Assembly (NCBI GenBank): GCA_051748565.1
Contig: JBNJHN010000039.1
Location: 1 to 17,957, forward strand
DNA: 17,957 bases
Reading direction: 5' to 3'
Source of the DNA: SKPH01 sp051748565
GTDB taxonomy: Bacteria; Bacillota; Dethiobacteria; DTU022
Position 1 is the stretch's first letter; each line of letters starts with the position of its first letter. The notes beneath the pieces were generated by a model, which saw only the letters and a list, made by a program, of their open reading frames with translations, ran no database searches and was not told the DNA's origin. Shown here piece after piece: positions 1-7,938 of the stretch. The position numbers were made by a program, and so were the translations under genes.

Positions 1-76
1 TGGTGCGCCTGGCAGGAATCGAACCTGCGGCACACGGATTAGGAATCCGTTGCTCTATCCCCTGAGCTACAGGCGC
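1..76 (-). tRNA. tRNA-Arg (anticodon CCT), CCA end encoded
   Basis: Read on the minus strand this folds as a complete 76-nt tRNA. The 7-bp acceptor stem GCGCCTG/CAGGCGC pairs perfectly, followed by discriminator A and an encoded CCA at positions 3-1. The anticodon stem ACGGA/TCCGT closes a seven-base loop TTCCTAA, giving anticodon CCT, which reads the arginine codon AGG. The T arm has the usual GGTTCGATTCC core. The gene is complete although it abuts the window edge. It is transcribed away from the formate dehydrogenase operon. Confidence 0.97.
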
Positions 77-97
77 ATATTTATATTTGCTGTGAAT

Positions 98-126
98 ATT
101 ATAACGATTATCTGTTTATTGAGCAA
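98..126 (-). promoter_or_regulatory. Sigma-A type promoter of the tRNA-Arg gene
   Basis: On the minus strand there is TTGCTC (126-121), a 17-base spacer and a perfect TATAAT (103-98). Transcription should start near position 91, leaving a leader of about 15 bases before the tRNA 5' end at 76. Position and strand fit the tRNA gene. No start site was measured. Confidence 0.7.
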
Positions 127-156
127 TACCAGGTACCAATTAAAAATTGTTTTAAG

Positions 157-180
157 TTTGGCAGGTTTTTGCCTGCCGAA
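157..180. other. GC-rich hairpin of unknown role
   Basis: GGCAGG (160-165) pairs with CCTGCC (172-177) around a 6-base loop. Three further A-T/G-T pairs extend the stem to 157-180. It is the only GC-rich spot in an AT-rich stretch. No T run follows it on either strand, so a normal intrinsic terminator is not supported. Otherwise 127-340 shows no gene or recognisable element. Confidence 0.4.
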
Positions 181-362
181 GCAGAATAAAAAAACTGAAT
201 ATGTTATAAAACAGCAGGCCGGTGATGAATTATACTCGAATCAGATTATGTCTTTTCTCAATCAGCTTTTGTTTATCCTACTAATATTAAATGAGGAAAC
301 CATACCTATAATAAATATAATTAATACGTAAATTAATAGGGTTTGACATGCAATTCGATGTA

Positions 363-391
363 TTGACATAAATATCTGTTATAGGTATAAT
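363..391 (+). promoter_or_regulatory. Perfect consensus sigma-A promoter upstream of the fdh-rnf operon
   Basis: TTGACA at 363-368, a 17-base spacer and TATAAT at 386-391 match the housekeeping consensus at all 12 positions. Transcription should start around 398. A second TTGACA lies at 343-348, but no good -10 box stands at the right distance. The first gene downstream starts at 612, so the leader would be about 210 bases. It contains a terminator-like hairpin and a palindrome, so this strong promoter is probably held in check after initiation or by a protein. Confidence 0.8.
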
Positions 392-397
392 TATCTC

Positions 398-507
398 GAT
401 TGTTAATTAGTTCACGTGGTTAATTATTTCTTTTGTTGATTTCTCTGGAAGTATGGAAAATCCAATCTTTTATTAATTAAAAAACCCTTGCTAAAGGGCC
501 TTTTCGT
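398..507 (+). ncRNA. Candidate short leader transcript or small RNA (~110 nt)
   Basis: This is the segment between the consensus promoter and the terminator-like hairpin ending near 505. If the hairpin stops polymerase, a short RNA of about 110 bases is made. If it is regulated, this is an attenuated 5' leader of the formate dehydrogenase operon. Visible inside it are a small TGGA-AAA-TCCA stem (454-464) and a possible seven-codon peptide MENPIFY (453-476) ending just before the hairpin. I do not recognise a known riboswitch class. Existence and role are inferred only from promoter and hairpin placement. Confidence 0.35.
481..505 (+). terminator. Terminator or attenuator-like hairpin in the fdhE leader
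   Basis: CCCTT (485-489) pairs with AAGGG (494-498) around a GCTA loop. The stem is preceded by an A run and followed by CCTTTTC (499-505), so the flanking A and T runs could lengthen the stem. The stem is short (5 bp), so termination may be partial. It sits between the consensus promoter and fdhE on the same strand, which makes attenuation possible. Confidence 0.45.
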
Positions 508-510
508 TTA

Positions 511-526
511 TGCGATAATTATCGCA
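511..526. promoter_or_regulatory. Perfect 16-bp palindrome, CRP/FNR-type operator geometry
   Basis: TGCGATAATTATCGCA is its own reverse complement over all 16 bases. The 5-6-5 layout (TGCGA-N6-TCGCA) is that of CRP/FNR-family sites, whose CRP form is TGTGA-N6-TCACA. It lies about 85 bases before the fdhE start and downstream of the consensus promoter. From there it could block that transcription, or act on a weaker promoter-like pair further on (TTGGGT 562-567 and TATATC 585-590, 17-base spacer). The regulator is not in the window and its identity is unknown. Confidence 0.5.
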
Positions 527-611
527 AATTTCACATAGTTGCAAATAATGTAGATCTGTTTTTGGGTTAGAGAAACACATTAAATATATCCACAGCAAGA
601 GGTGCTAATGC

Positions 612-1511
612 TTGAACTTATTTGAACCGGCAATATGCGAGAAAGAGATTAAACGCTGTGAGCGTTTGTACAAAGGTTTCGATGATGCAATACCTTTTCT
701 AAAAACTGTATGCAGTTCCGCAGATAATTATTTCAAAGAAAATCCAGTAAAGCTGTCTACTTTTTTTGATGCTGAAGAATCTGAGCAACAAATCAGAAAC
801 GGAGTATCGATCGGTTTGAACCCTTCTCTCGACACCGCACAGCTTGTGGGGTTATTAAAAGCTATAAGCAAGGCAATTTCTAAAGCTAATCCAAAGCTTA
901 AAGTAATGGTCAGAGAGTTAAACAAAAAAAGCGAATTTTTATATGAAAGATATCCTCACAATTTGAGCAAGGATAATGTTATTGAATTTCGCGATTCCCT
1001 GATTAAAGAAAATATGCTGGAGAAAGATCTGGCTACATTTCTTTTTTCATTTTTGTTATCTTCCTTTTACCGCCAGCAATTGAAAACAATAATCGAGGTT
1101 TTACGGACAGACCTTTGGGAAGGAGGGAATTGCCCGACATGCGGAGAAAAGCCTCATTTCGGTATGCTGAGGCAGGAAGATGGTGCGAAGCAATTGGAAT
1201 GTTGGCTTTGCGGCAGCGAATGGTTGCACACCCGCATTAAGTGTCCGTATTGCAATAATGAGGATCATGAAAAATTAGGTTACTTTACTGTTGAAGAAAG
1301 TGAAGTTTGCCGGGTCAACTTTTGTCAATCTTGCAATAACTATTATAAGGTTTTTGATTTGCGTAAGTTTAGTGAAGAAGATGGTTTTGTATTAACCATC
1401 CATAACCTGGCTACCTTGAATTATGATCTTCTGGCCGTACAGGAAGGGTTTTCACCCGGTTCCGGACTGGAATGGGTGAATGAAAATGAGGTATTTAACA
1501 GACAAGACTAG
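612..1511 (+). CDS. fdhE: FdhE, formate dehydrogenase accessory/maturation protein
   Basis: A 299-residue protein, close to the ~309 residues of E. coli FdhE. FdhE proteins bind the catalytic subunit of exported, membrane-bound formate dehydrogenases and are needed for their activity. The C-terminal half has the family's rubredoxin-like metal-binding cysteines in pairs: C174/C177, C197/C200, C211/C214 and C238/C241, with an extra C233. The N-terminal half is helical without recognisable motifs. The start is TTG at 612, preceded by AGAGGTG (598-604) at a 7-base spacing. An ATG at 608 is out of frame and stops quickly. The gene ends just before the AGGAGG of fdhA, so the two are co-transcribed. 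Its presence supports the export of FdhA seen from the Tat signal. Confidence 0.92.
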   Translation: MNLFEPAICEKEIKRCERLYKGFDDAIPFLKTVCSSADNYFKENPVKLSTFFDAEESEQQIRNGVSIGLNPSLDTAQLVGLLKAISKAISKANPKLKVMVRELNKKSEFLYERYPHNLSKDNVIEFRDSLIKENMLEKDLATFLFSFLLSSFYRQQLKTIIEVLRTDLWEGGNCPTCGEKPHFGMLRQEDGAKQLECWLCGSEWLHTRIKCPYCNNEDHEKLGYFTVEESEVCRVNFCQSCNNYYKVFDLRKFSEEDGFVLTIHNLATLNYDLLAVQEGFSPGSGLEWVNENEVFNRQD

Positions 1512-1526
1512 GAGGTGGATTTACTT

Positions 1527-4500
1527 ATGGATTTATCTCGACGCAGTTTCTTGAAACTAGCCGGCGCAACAACAGCTGCAGCAACGTTGACCGGTGTAGG
1601 CTTAAATAAAGCCTCTGCGTCTCCCGGCGAACCGCTGCGCATTAAGTACACGAAAGAAATGCATACCGTTTGTACTTTTTGTGGAGTTGGCTGTGGGGTT
1701 ATTTGTAATGTCCGTGATGGTGTGATTGTCAATGCAGAAGGCGATCCAGATCACCCGATTAATGAAGGAACCCTTTGCATCAAGGGTGCTTCACATTTTA
1801 ATATTTCTTATATTTTTAACGAAAAAGGCAAACCGGTTCCCAACCCGAATCGCCTTACCAAGTGTCTGTATCGTAGGGAGGGCGCATCAAGCTACGAAGA
1901 GGTTGAGTGGGACTGGGCGCTGCAAACCATTGCCGAGCGTATCAAAGATACCCGCGATCGGACTTTCGAGGAAACAGCCAATGTCAGTGGGCAGACAGTA
2001 ACCGTTAACCGGACTGAAGCCATAAGCTGGCTAGGGAGTGCTTTCTGCACCGATGAAGAAAACTATCTTTTCCATAAGATGGTCAGGTCAATGGGTGTAA
2101 TCAATGTTGATCACTGCGCCCGTCTCTGACACTCTGTCACGGTCGCCGGTCTTGGCGCCACATTTGGCAGGGGTGCAATGACAAATCATTGGAACGATTA
2201 TCAGCACAGCGATGTTTTCATGAATATCGGCGGAAATACTGCTGAAAATCACCCTATTTCCATGAAGTGGATTGAAAAAGCCCGCGAGAATAAAGGGGCT
2301 AAATTAATTGTAGTTGATCCAAGGGTTTCAAGGACTGCTGCAGTTGCCGATCTTTATGTACCGATTCGTCCGGGAACCAATATTGCTTATCTCGGTGGGC
2401 TTATCCATTATATTCTTGATAATGAGCGTTATCACAAGGAATATGTGGAGGCTTACACCAATGCTACTTACCTGGTGAATGAAGGTTTTGATTTTAATGA
2501 AGAAACCGGTCTTTTCTCAGGAGCATTTGATGACCCGGTTCGTAATGCAACCAGCTTTAATCAGGAAACATGGATGTATCAGCGTGATGAGGAAGGCAAT
2601 GTTTTAAAGGATGAGACACTGGAAGATCCAAACTGTGTTTTGCAATTAATGAAAAATCACTATCGTAATTACACTATCGATAACGTCAACAAGATGACTG
2701 GTGCTGATCCTGAGGCGCTCCGCGAATCCTATGAACTATTCAGCAGCACTGGCGAAGCCGGTAAGGCAGGTAACATCCTTTATGCCATGGGAATCACCCA
2801 GTTTACGCACGGAGCCCAGAATGTCCGTGCTGTAGCAGTTACACAGCTGCTTTTAGGAAATATGGGTATTGCCGGTGGTGGGGTTAATGCCCAGCGTGGG
2901 CAGTCAAATGTACAGGGATCTACTGATATGGCCATGTTATACCATATTATACCCGGCTACATGCCTACCCCTCAACAGGCAGCTCACCCCACACTGCAGG
3001 CTTATAACAATACTACTCCGCCTGCAGGTTGGTGGACAAACAGGCCCAAGTATATTGTTAGCTTGCTGAAAGCATTTTATGGTAATAACGCAACACTGCG
3101 TAATGAATTTGGTTATCAGTGGCTGCCCAAGTTGGACGGTCTTGACCACTCGCACATTGCCCAGTACAGGGATATGGGCGAAGGTAAAGTTGAAGGCATG
3201 ATCTGTTGGGCCGATAACCCGGCAGTATCCGGTCCGAGCGCGAGTGCGAAGCGCAATTACCAGAAGAACCTGAAGTGGCTTGTATCAGTCGACATGTTCG
3301 AAAATGAAACTGCCTCGTTCTGGCAGGCTCCCGGTATGGATCCTGCTGAAATAGAGACCGAGGTATTTATTCTGCCCGCTGCTGCCGGATATGAAAGAGA
3401 AGGAAGCAAGGCCAACAGCGGTCGTTGGATTCAGTGGACCTGGAAATGCCAGGAACCTCCCGGAGAAGCTAAGTCGGACCTGTGGATTGTTAATGAATTG
3501 TTCAAGCGCTTACAGGCTTTATACAGTGCTGAAGGCGGTGCAGTACCTGAGCAAATCACCAATTTGTTCTGGGATTATGACGGCCCTGATGGTGAAATTG
3601 ATATTGTTAAGGTATGCAAGGATCTTAACGGTTTCAGGGTTGCAGATGGCTCCCTGGTTACCAATTTTGTTGGTTTACAGGACGACGGTTCAACAGCCTG
3701 CGGTAACTGGCTTTACAGCGGATACTACAATAACCTCGAGAACCCGGCTACCAAGAAACGGATCAAGGAAAAAGAAGGACTGGGCTTCAACCAGGATTGG
3801 TCTTTTGCCTGGCCTCTTAACAGACGCATTGTTTATAACCGCGCTTCCTGTGATCTGGAAGGAAATCCATGGAATCCCGATGCGCCGGTTATCTGGTGGG
3901 ATGAAACACAGGGCAGATGGGTTGGAAACGACGTTCCTGATATACCGGGCACATGGACCTTAGAACAATCAACTGAAAACCCGTTTATTATGCTGCCTGA
4001 AGGTGTGGGAAGGTTGCACAGCATCAACGCCTTGCGTGATGGGCCTTTCCCAACTCACTTCGAACCGGCAGACAGCCCTGTAGCGAACCTGCTATACCCA
4101 AGGGCAACATTCAACCCTGCCAGTCAGCGGTTTTATGAAGACCATACGGTAGAAACAGATGAAGAACGGGAACGCTACCCCATCATCATGACCACATACC
4201 GTATTGTTGAACATTACCAGTCAGGTGTTGTAACACGTAACCTGCCCTGGATAAATGAAGCTATGCCCGGGCTGTTTATCGAAATCAGTGAGGAGCTGGC
4301 TGAAGAGCTGGGTATTAGTAACGGTGATAATGTTGCAATAGAAAGTAAACGGCTTTTTGCCAATGGTGAACAGAGCAATATTGAAGCAATAGCCTGTGTC
4401 ACCAAGCGCTTTAAACCTATGATGATCAATGGCGAGAAAAAACACGTAGTTGGAATGCCATGGCACTGGGGCTTTAAAGGTATGAACACCGGGGCGATTG

Positions 4501-4589
4501 CCAATGATTTAAGTCCCTCGGTTGGAGACCCCAATACAACTATTCCGGAATACAAGGCGTTCCTGTGTAATCTAAGGAGGTCTGTATAA
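1527..4589 (+). CDS. fdhA: FdhA, selenocysteine molybdopterin formate dehydrogenase catalytic subunit (UGA=Sec at 2127-2129), Tat-exported
   Basis: A 1020-residue selenoprotein, similar in length to E. coli FdnG (1016). It oxidises formate to CO2, or the reverse, at a bis-molybdopterin Mo/W centre. An N-terminal Tat signal starts with SRRSFLK (residues 4-10), followed by a hydrophobic stretch and a likely cut after KASA (A31). C49, C52, C56 and C84 bind one [4Fe-4S] cluster. The in-frame UGA is residue 201, in the context ARL-U-HS; this Sec-His pair is the active-site signature. Reading continues in the same frame to TAA at 4587. The C-terminal region looks like the molybdopterin dinucleotide-binding domain. 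I chose ATG 1527 because AGGAGG at 1510-1515 precedes it; a GTG at 1515 overlaps that site and has none of its own. fdhB follows directly (TAAATG). A gene caller ignoring Sec would split it into two fragments. Confidence 0.95.
2127..2159 (+). promoter_or_regulatory. Selenocysteine UGA with bacterial SECIS hairpin
   Basis: The UGA is at 2127-2129. At 2141-2159, GG-U-CGCC pairs with GGCGCC around the loop GGUCUU, giving six pairs with one bulged U. The loop GGUCU begins 21 bases after the U of UGA. As recalled, E. coli fdhF has the same spacing, the same GGUCU loop and a bulged U, the features that SelB binds. The hairpin lies inside the coding sequence, as bacterial SECIS elements do. The organism must therefore have selA, selB, selC and selD elsewhere. 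Confidence 0.93.
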
Positions 4590-5375
4590 ATGGCTAACCC
4601 AATCTGTTTAATAGATACCTCCAAGTGTATCGGTTGCCGGGGTTGCCAGGTTGCCTGCAAACAGTGGAATCAGCTTCCTGCTGAAGATACTGTTTTTACC
4701 GGCACCTTTGAAAACCCGCCGCAGTTCTCGGCTAATACCTGGACGAGAGTTGTATTCAGGGAACATGATGGTAACAATGGCAGGGTTGACTGGATGATGG
4801 CCAAACTGGGCTGTATGCACTGTACTGATGCAGCATGTATGCAGGCATGCCCGGCCGGGGCTATTTTCCGTACCGATGAGGGCACGGTCAATATCGATGA
4901 AGTAAAATGTATAGGCTGTAACTACTGTGTTGTAGCCTGCCCCTTCAATGTAATCGGCTTTGACCGCCGTACTAACAAGGCCCGTAAATGTACTTTCTGC
5001 TACGATCGCCTGACTAATGGTTTAACTCCGGCCTGTGCAAATGTATGCCCGACCGGTTCGATTACCTTCGGCGATCGCCGCGAATTAATTACCAGGGCGG
5101 TAAATAGAGTGGATCAGCTCAAGGCAGCCGGAAAATCCGAAGCCAGGATATACGGCCTTGATGAAGTGGATGGAACGGCTATGCTCTATGTATTAGCTGA
5201 CGATCCCGAAAAGTATGGCCTGCCTGCCGATCCGCAGGTTCCGGTGCAGACCAGAATCTGGAATGCAATCTTTAAACCTCTGCGCTTGCTTGTTGTAGTA
5301 GCTTTGGCTTTTGGCTTATGGGCCAATCGTTCGCAAAGCAAGCGGATCGAGCAATCCAAGAGTGAATCCAAATAA
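4590..5375 (+). CDS. fdhB: FdhB, four-cluster ferredoxin-type formate dehydrogenase beta subunit with membrane anchor
   Basis: A 261-residue electron-transfer subunit that takes electrons from FdhA. Sixteen cysteines in four groups can hold four [4Fe-4S] clusters: C13/16/19/23, C75/78/83/87, C107/110/113/117 and C134/137/149/153. This matches FdnH/FdoH and DMSO-reductase-type beta subunits. One C-terminal hydrophobic helix (about 230-245) is followed by a basic tail, which by the positive-inside rule puts the tail in the cytoplasm and the cluster domain outside, as in FdnH. It would be exported together with FdhA through the Tat signal. AAGGAGG at 4574-4580 serves the ATG that touches the fdhA stop. 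No cytochrome b gamma subunit follows; rnfC does, 18 bases later, so the usual electron exit is missing. Confidence 0.93.
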   Translation: MANPICLIDTSKCIGCRGCQVACKQWNQLPAEDTVFTGTFENPPQFSANTWTRVVFREHDGNNGRVDWMMAKLGCMHCTDAACMQACPAGAIFRTDEGTVNIDEVKCIGCNYCVVACPFNVIGFDRRTNKARKCTFCYDRLTNGLTPACANVCPTGSITFGDRRELITRAVNRVDQLKAAGKSEARIYGLDEVDGTAMLYVLADDPEKYGLPADPQVPVQTRIWNAIFKPLRLLVVVALAFGLWANRSQSKRIEQSKSESK

Positions 5376-5393
5376 TACGGGGGGTGAAATCCA

Positions 5394-6707
5394 GTGGAAG
5401 TAAAACAGTTTTTTGGTGGGATTAACATTCCCCACTATAAAAGCTTTAGTGAACAAAAGGCAATAAAAGATGTTTCGTTGCCGGATGAAATAGTAATCCC
5501 ACTATCGCAACATACGGGTGCTCCAAATGAGCCGCTGGTTAAAGTGGGTGACAAAGTAAAAGCCGGTCAGAAAATTGGAGCAAGCGATAAATTCGTTAGC
5601 GCTCCGGTTCATGCCAGTCTTTCCGGAACAGTTACTGCCATCGAACCCCGACCGTTTGTACTTGGGAACATGGTAGATAGTATTGTAATTGCTGTTGACA
5701 AAGATCAGGAGTCGATTGAGTTCTCCGACAATGATCTTGAGAAGATGAGCAGCGATGAGATTCGTGCTGCCATTAAAGAAGCCGGAGTAGTCGGAATGGG
5801 AGGAGCTGCATTTCCCACAGCAGTTAAAATATCTCCTCCACCCGATAAAAAAGTTGATGTTTTAATCATCAATGGATGTGAATGTGAGCCCTATCTAACC
5901 TGTGATCACCGGATCATGCTCGAAAAACCAAAAGAGCTGCTTGAAGGAACCAAGCTGCTGATGAGAATACTTGAGGTTGAGCAGGCTTATGTATGCATCG
6001 AAGATAACAAGGAAGATGCGATAGAGGCTGTGCGGCAGGTGAATGATGATCCCAGGATTGTACTGCTAAGAATGCCGACTAAGTACCCGCAGGGTTCCGA
6101 AAAGCACCTGGTAAAAGCAGCAGTTGATCGGGAAATCCCTTCAGGCGGACTGCCTTTTGATGTAGGGACACTCATTCAAAATGTCGGGACCTGTGTTGCA
6201 ATTTATGAAGCGGCCAGGTATAATAAACCGCTTATTGAAAGAGTGGTTGCCGTAACCGGTCAGAATGTAAAAGAACCGCAGAACCTGATGGTTAAAATCG
6301 GCACAAAATTATCACATATCATAGAAGAATGTGGTGGTATTGCAGAAGAACCGGCCAAGGTTATTGTCGGTGGGCCGATGACCGGAAGGTCCCAGGAAAC
6401 CCTGGAAGTACCTGTTGTAAAAGGTACAACCGGTGTTGTAATCCTTCCGCCGGATATGGCGATTGAGGATATGGATTATTATGACTGCGTACGGTGCTGC
6501 AAGTGTGTGGAACACTGCCCCATGCTGCTCTACCCGAACCAGATCAGCATCTATTGTGAGGCCGGCTTGGTTGTGGAAGCATATCAATGGAACACGATGG
6601 ACTGCATAGAGTGCGGGATATGCGCCTATGTTTGCCCTTCAAAGAGGCCAATTACCCAGCTGGTCCAGCGTACTAAACCGCTGATCCAGGAAATGTTGAG
6701 CAAGTAA
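5394..6707 (+). CDS. rnfC: RnfC-like electron transport subunit (NADH/FMN/2x[4Fe-4S])
   Basis: A 437-residue protein of usual RnfC length. In Rnf complexes this peripheral subunit sits on the cytoplasmic face and exchanges electrons with NAD(H) through FMN and two [4Fe-4S] clusters. The N-terminal region looks like the RnfC lipoyl-type domain (VKVGDKVKAGQKIG, about 49-62). GMGGAAFPT (134-142) is the glycine-rich nucleotide/flavin motif shared with complex I 51K. Ferredoxin motifs are C365/C368/C371/C375 and C404/C407/C410/C414. The GTG start is preceded by a GGGGGGTGA site. It lies in the formate dehydrogenase operon, 18 bases after fdhB and 35 before rnfD. RnfB, A, E and G are absent here, so it probably does not serve a standard ferredoxin:NAD Rnf at this locus, though they could be elsewhere. 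Confidence 0.9.
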   Translation: MEVKQFFGGINIPHYKSFSEQKAIKDVSLPDEIVIPLSQHTGAPNEPLVKVGDKVKAGQKIGASDKFVSAPVHASLSGTVTAIEPRPFVLGNMVDSIVIAVDKDQESIEFSDNDLEKMSSDEIRAAIKEAGVVGMGGAAFPTAVKISPPPDKKVDVLIINGCECEPYLTCDHRIMLEKPKELLEGTKLLMRILEVEQAYVCIEDNKEDAIEAVRQVNDDPRIVLLRMPTKYPQGSEKHLVKAAVDREIPSGGLPFDVGTLIQNVGTCVAIYEAARYNKPLIERVVAVTGQNVKEPQNLMVKIGTKLSHIIEECGGIAEEPAKVIVGGPMTGRSQETLEVPVVKGTTGVVILPPDMAIEDMDYYDCVRCCKCVEHCPMLLYPNQISIYCEAGLVVEAYQWNTMDCIECGICAYVCPSKRPITQLVQRTKPLIQEMLSK

Positions 6708-6742
6708 TAATAAAATGATGGGGAAAAGGAGGTAAAAAAGTA

Positions 6743-7723
6743 GTGAGCGAAAAGCAGGAGTTTGTTACAACACCGTCACCGCACATTAAAAGTGACGAAA
6801 CGATATCGAATGCCATGCGTGATGTATTTATTGCATTAATGCCCATCACGCTGGTTGCCATATACTTTTACCAGTTTTATGCAGTTTTTCTTATTGCCGT
6901 TTGCTTAATTACAGCTGCTTTAACTGAGCTTTTATTCAGGAAAATGATGAATAAAAAACCCGCCCTGCATGACTGGAGCGCGCTGCTGACCGGTTTATTC
7001 GTTGCGCTTCTGTTTACAGCGACTTCACCGTGGTGGAAAGCAGCTATTGCCACATTTATTGCCGTTGGCATCGCCAAAGAGTTGATGGGAGGGCTGGGCT
7101 GGAATCGCTTTAATCCGGCTCTTTTCGGCAGGGTTTCGTTAATTATCCTTGCGCCTTTTTTTGCTTATGTTGATGGTTGGTTTGCGCCTTTGGCCACGAA
7201 TTTTGGTTCTGTGGATGTATTTACCCAGGCCACTCCGCTGGCCATGCTGCAAATGGGGGTGGAAATGCCTCCCATCGGGCAACTGTTCTTAGCTTTTCCG
7301 GGCGGGGCTTTGTCCGAAGTTTCACCGCTGGCTTTGCTAATCGGCGCAGCTTTCCTTTTTTACAGGGGCCATATTAACTGGCGTATCCCGGTTTCAATTC
7401 TGGCAACAGTTGTAGTTCTGACCCTGATTGCCGGTCAGAATCCACTCTACCACCTTTTTACCGGAGGTATGATGATCGGTGCTTTCTTTATGGCTACCGA
7501 CTGGGTTTCCAGCCCGTTTACCGACAACGGAAAGCTCATCTTCGGAGTAGGAATCGGGATCCTGATTGTTGTTTTCAGACTGGCCCTTTCTCCGACCGAG
7601 GGGGTTGCATTCTCCATCCTGATTATGAACGCCTTCGTGCCGCTGATCGAAAGGAAGACTTCACGGCCGCAATTTGGCAAGATTAAGGCTGTTCCTGTTC
7701 CGATGGCTGAAAATAAAGGCTAA
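6743..7723 (+). CDS. rnfD: RnfD-like membrane flavoprotein subunit
   Basis: A 326-residue, strongly hydrophobic protein with several membrane helices, matching RnfD/NqrB. GGLGWNRFNPALFGRVSL (116-133) is the family hallmark. FTQATPLA has a threonine at 164 in the position where RnfD carries covalently bound FMN, attached by ApbE. In Rnf, RnfD passes electrons across the membrane between flavins. The GTG start at 6743 has AGGAGG at 6727-6732 with a 10-base gap. It is the last gene of the operon: no rnfG, rnfE, rnfA or rnfB follows, and the next gene is on the opposite strand. An outward-facing FMN would let it take electrons from the FdhB domain; that is inference. Confidence 0.9.
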   Translation: MSEKQEFVTTPSPHIKSDETISNAMRDVFIALMPITLVAIYFYQFYAVFLIAVCLITAALTELLFRKMMNKKPALHDWSALLTGLFVALLFTATSPWWKAAIATFIAVGIAKELMGGLGWNRFNPALFGRVSLIILAPFFAYVDGWFAPLATNFGSVDVFTQATPLAMLQMGVEMPPIGQLFLAFPGGALSEVSPLALLIGAAFLFYRGHINWRIPVSILATVVVLTLIAGQNPLYHLFTGGMMIGAFFMATDWVSSPFTDNGKLIFGVGIGILIVVFRLALSPTEGVAFSILIMNAFVPLIERKTSRPQFGKIKAVPVPMAENKG

Positions 7724-7938
7724 ATGGAGTGTGTCTAACCGGGTTCTGATTTTAAATATATATCACACAGCATAAGAAGCAACATTCTTACTACAGTATC
7801 AGCAATAATCATGTGCCAGTATCCGGTAAGATAAGAAGGCTGTTGGAGATAATCCAACAGCCTTCTGCATGGTAACAATTGTTTTTTAAGGGTTACACGC
7901 GTACTGAGTTGTTTGTAAATATTGTCGGTTCGGGCTTA
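7724..7938. terminator. Convergent intergenic region with 14-bp hairpin (7834-7866), likely two-way terminator
   Basis: AGAAGGCTGTTGGA (7834-7847) pairs without mismatch with 7853-7866 around a 5-base GATAA loop. It lies between two operons that end facing each other. On the plus strand a T run (7881-7886) comes about 14 bases after the stem, just after a small AACAATTGTT palindrome. On the minus strand a weakly T-rich TTATCTTA follows at once. Neither side is a classic U tract, but the place and stem strength fit a shared terminator. No gene is seen in the rest of the gap. Confidence 0.65.

Noticed and set aside
50..331. 93-codon open frame on the plus strand
   Set aside because: It overlaps the tRNA-Arg gene and its promoter, has no ribosome site and no recognisable protein features; the region is AT-rich non-coding DNA.
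1515..1526. GTG at 1515 as the start of fdhA
   Set aside because: It lies within the AGGAGG ribosome site itself and has none upstream; ATG 1527 is better placed and begins the Tat signal directly.
1515..4589. Two separate genes (1515-2129 and 2178-4589) or a pseudogene broken by a stop codon
   Set aside because: Both parts are in the same frame, the UGA sits at the Sec position of formate dehydrogenases and a proper SECIS hairpin follows.
5394..7723. A full Rnf complex
   Set aside because: Only RnfC and RnfD are encoded; the next gene after rnfD is on the opposite strand and belongs to the ion pump.
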